DNA from: Maratus speciosus
Lineage: Eukaryota > Arthropoda > Arachnida > Araneae > Salticidae
DNA length: 64,000 nt
NCBI GenBank assembly: GCA_963932465.1
Contig: OZ010800.1
Span: 29,328,852 to 29,392,851 of the forward strand
Direction of reading: 5' to 3'
Part shown: positions 60,911 to 64,000 of the stretch, piece after piece
Layout of the letters: each line of letters starts with the position of its first letter
Position numbering within the stretch: the first letter of the stretch is position 1
The notes under the pieces: generated by a model
Seen by the model: the letters and a program-made list of their open reading frames with translations, nothing else
Told to the model about the DNA's origin: nothing
Database searches by the model: none
Made by a program: the position numbers and the translations under genes

Positions 60911-63900
60911 TATAGTTCATAACCAACTTACATTTTCAAATATAAACACGTATTTATCTTTTTTTAATTCATACATAGTGACTAGATAGAAGTTTGCAAA
61001 AATACCTATTTAAACCATTTATCAATTTTTGTGTAATATAGTACAGTTCTGCATTGGTTTACTTTTAAAAATACAAACACGCTATTTTTAAAAAAAATTC
61101 TTACATATTGATCAAATAAAAGTATGTAAAAATACATTTTAAAACTATTTAACCATTTTTTTGTAATCTAGTACAGTTCAGCACTGATTTATTTTTAAAA
61201 TACAAACACTCTATTTTTTTATGAAATTCTTAAATAGTGATAAAATAAAAGTGTGTAAAAATATATTTTTAAACCATTTACGTTTTAATGTACTTTAGTA
61301 CAGTTCAGAACAGACTTACATTTTCAAATATAAACTCGTATATATATTTTTTAGAAGTTTGTAAAAATACCTTTTTAAACAATTTATCAATTTTAGTGTA
61401 ATAGAGTACAGATCAGCATTGGCTTACTTTTTAAAATACAAACACGCTATTTTTTAAGAAATTCTTAGATATTGATCAAATAAAAGTTTGTAAAAATACA
61501 TTTTTAAACTATATACCCATTTTGTGTAATCTAGTACAGTTCAGCACTGATTTACTTTTTAAATACAAACACACTATATTTTTATGAAATTCTTACATAG
61601 TGATAAAATAAAAGTGTGTAAAAATGTATTTTTAAACCATTTACGTTTTAATGTACTTTAGTACAGTTCAGAACAGACTTACATTTTCAAATATAAACTC
61701 GTATATATATTTTTTAATTCTTATATAGTGACTAAATAGAAGTTTGTAAAAATACCTTTTTAAACAATTTATCAATTTTAGTGTAATATAGTACCGTTCA
61801 GCATTGGCTTACTTTTTAAAATAATAACACGCTATTTTTTAAGAAATTCTTACATATTGATCAAATAAAAGTTTATAAAAATACATTTTTAAACTATTTA
61901 CCCATTTTTGTGTAATCTAGTACAGTTCAGCACTGATTTATTTTTAAAATACAAACACGCTATTTTTATATGAAATTCTTACATAGTGATAAAATAAAAG
62001 TGTGTAAAAATATATTTTTAAACCATTTACGTTTTAATGTACTTTAATACAGTTCAGAACAGACTTACATTTTCAAATATAAACTCGTATATATATATTT
62101 TTTATTCTTACATAGTGACTAAAAAGAAGTTTGCAAAAATACCTTTTTAAACCATTTATAATTTTAGTGTAATATAGTACAGTTCAGCATTGGTTTACTT
62201 TTTAAAATACAAACACGCTATTTTTTAAGAAATTCTTACATAGTGATAAAATGAAAGTGTGTAAAAATATATTTTTAAAACATTTACGTTTTAATGTACT
62301 TTAGTACAGTTCAGAACTGGTTTACATTTTAAAATATAAACACGCTATATATTTTTTTAAATTCTTACATTGTGACTAAATAAATTTTGCAAAAATACCT
62401 TTTTAAACCATTTATCAATTTTAATTTAATATAGTACAGTTCAGCATTGGTTTACTTTTTAAAATACAAACACGCTATTTTTTAAGAAATTCCGACATAT
62501 TGATCAAATAAAAGATTGTAAAAATACATTTTAATACTATTTACCCATTTTTGTGTAATCTAGTACAATTCAGCACTGATTTATTTTTAATATACAAACA
62601 CGCTATTTTTTATGAAATTCTTACATAGTGATAAAATAAAAGTGTGTAAAAATATTTTTTTAAACCATTTACGTTTTAATGTACTTTAGTACAGTTCAGA
62701 ATAGACTTACATTTTCAAATATAAACTCGTATATATATTTTTTAATTGTTACATAGTGACCTAAATAGAAGTTTGTAAAAATACCTTTTTAAACAATTTA
62801 TAAATTTTAGTGTAATATAGTACAGTTCAGCATTGGCTTACTTTTTAAAATACAAACACGCTATTTTTTAAGAAATTCTTAGATATTGATCAAATAAAAG
62901 TTTGTAAAAATACATTTTTAAACTATATACCCATTTTGTGTAATCTAGTACAGTTCAGCACTGATTTATTTTTAAAATACAAACACACTATATTTTTATG
63001 AAATTCTTACATAGTGATAAAATAAAAGTGTGTAAAAATATATTTTTAAACCATTTACGTTTTTATGTACTTTAGTACAGTTCAGAACAGACTTACATTT
63101 TCAAATATAAACTCGTATATATATTTTTTAATTCTTATATAGTGACTAAATAGAAGTTTGTAAAAATACCTTTTTAAACAATTTATCAATTTTAGTGTAA
63201 TATAGTACCGTTCAGCATTGGCTTACTTTTTAAAATAATAACACGCTTTTTTTTAAGAAATTCTTACATATTGATCAAATAAAAGTTTATAAAAATACAT
63301 TTTTAAACTATTTACCCATTTTTGTGTAATCTAGTACAGTTCAGCACTGATTTATTTTTAAAATACAAACACGCCATTTTTATATGAAATTCTTACATAG
63401 TGATAAAATGAAAGTGTGTAAAAATATATTTTTAAAACATTTACGTTTTAATGTACTTTAGTACAGTTCAGAACTGGTTTACATTTTAAAATATAAACAC
63501 GCTATATATATTTTTTAATTCTTACATTGTGACTAAATAAATTTTGCAAAAATACCTTTTTAAACCATTTATCAATTTTAATGTAATATAGTACAGTTCA
63601 GCATTGGTTTACTTTTTAAAATACAAACACGCTATTTTTTAAGAAATTCCGACATATTGATCAAATAAAAGATTGTAAAAATACATTTTAATACTATTTA
63701 CCCATTTTTGTGTAATCTAGTACAATTCAGCACTGATTTATTTTTAAAATACAAACACGCTATTTTTTAAGAAATTCTTACATAGTGATAAAATGAAAGT
63801 GTGAAAAATATATTTTTAAACCATTTACGTTTTAATGTACTTTAGTACAGTTCAGAACAGACTTACATTTTCAAATATAAACTCGTATATATATTTTTTA

Positions 63901-64000
63901 ATTCTTATATAGTGACTAAATAGAAGTTTGTAAAAATACCTTTTTAAACAATTTATCAATTTTAGTGTAATATAGTACAGTTCAGCATTGGCTTACTTTT
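60911..64000. repeat. Satellite superunit 3, partial
   Basis: Begins as superunit 2 and shares its deletion (61350) and the 'aattgttacatag' variant (62744 and 53142). It then skips about 1534 bp, four trimers, between 62820 and 63060, after which it realigns with 54994 onward. It is cut by the window edge. Confidence 0.8.

Larger units (their letters stand above)
34822..64000. repeat. Main satellite array, trimeric higher-order repeat
   Basis: Continuous tandem monomers of about 126-132 bp to the right edge, about 227 in number. The 1-2-3 monomer order predominates, giving a trimer near 386 bp. Constant blocks are 'gtacagttcag', 'aaaata(c/t)aaacacgctat', 'ttcttacata(g/t)tga' and 'gtaaaaata(c/t)'; the monomer is roughly three-quarters A/T by eye. 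No coding frame survives. The order is broken by hybrid monomers and dimer steps at reproducible places. The array extends past the window. Confidence 0.95.

Noticed and set aside
31785..64000. CRISPR-like array
   Set aside because: Repeats are 126-132 bp, contiguous and without unique spacers, in an AT-rich eukaryotic context.
63900..64000. Telomere-type repeats near the right edge
   Set aside because: No TTAGG or TTAGGG runs; the satellite simply continues past the window.

Overview
This looks like repeat-rich, AT-rich nuclear DNA from an animal, most likely an arthropod. The grounds are long microsatellites, several Helitron-type termini, Tc1/mariner- and hAT-style miniature elements, complex satellites, and no operon or bacterial gene structure. 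The species cannot be fixed from sequence alone. I find no intact protein-coding gene. The open frames present lie in repeats, microsatellites or transposon termini and do not look like exons.

Left edge to about 5.1 kb: a divergent satellite with a unit near 183 bp (1-1900), then degenerate short repeats, homopolymers and a 103-bp tandem duplication. From 5.1 to 17 kb: a stack of mobile elements. These are a 2-kb Helitron-like element in minus orientation (5127-7190), a second 5'-terminal fragment of it (7310-7829), remnants of a different Helitron family (7831-11235) holding a foldback TA-flanked element (8470-8755), and, abutting directly, another Helitron-like element ending in hairpin plus CTAG (about 11236-16976). 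That last element contains about 785-bp tandem repeats and a nested AT-rich block bounded by inverted microsatellites, with a possible reverse-transcriptase relic.

From 17 to 31.8 kb: mostly unassigned AT-rich DNA with two small inverted-repeat elements (19043-19223, 19289-19466), a 58-bp minisatellite, a degenerate ~110-bp satellite (about 21480-22260), a pair of distant inverted termini (23181 and 28043) enclosing a second, opposite copy of the 5127-7190 element (23712-26941), a 400-bp element with GTGGG...CGGGTAC termini, a truncated third copy (30199-31031), and a Helitron 3' end in minus orientation (31376-31784).

From 31785 to the right edge: one satellite array of roughly 240 monomers of 126-132 bp. 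Three monomer classes alternate as a trimer of about 386 bp. The trimers are organised again into very similar superunits of about 9.6-10 kb that differ by whole trimers or monomers. The array starts at a break inside the Helitron homology and is interrupted once by a 1533-bp TA-flanked element (33287-34819) that carries a tRNA-like gene with Pol III signals. This layered satellite, its Helitron boundary and the tRNA-bearing insertion are the most notable content. All coordinates and periods were read by eye and no similarity search was run.
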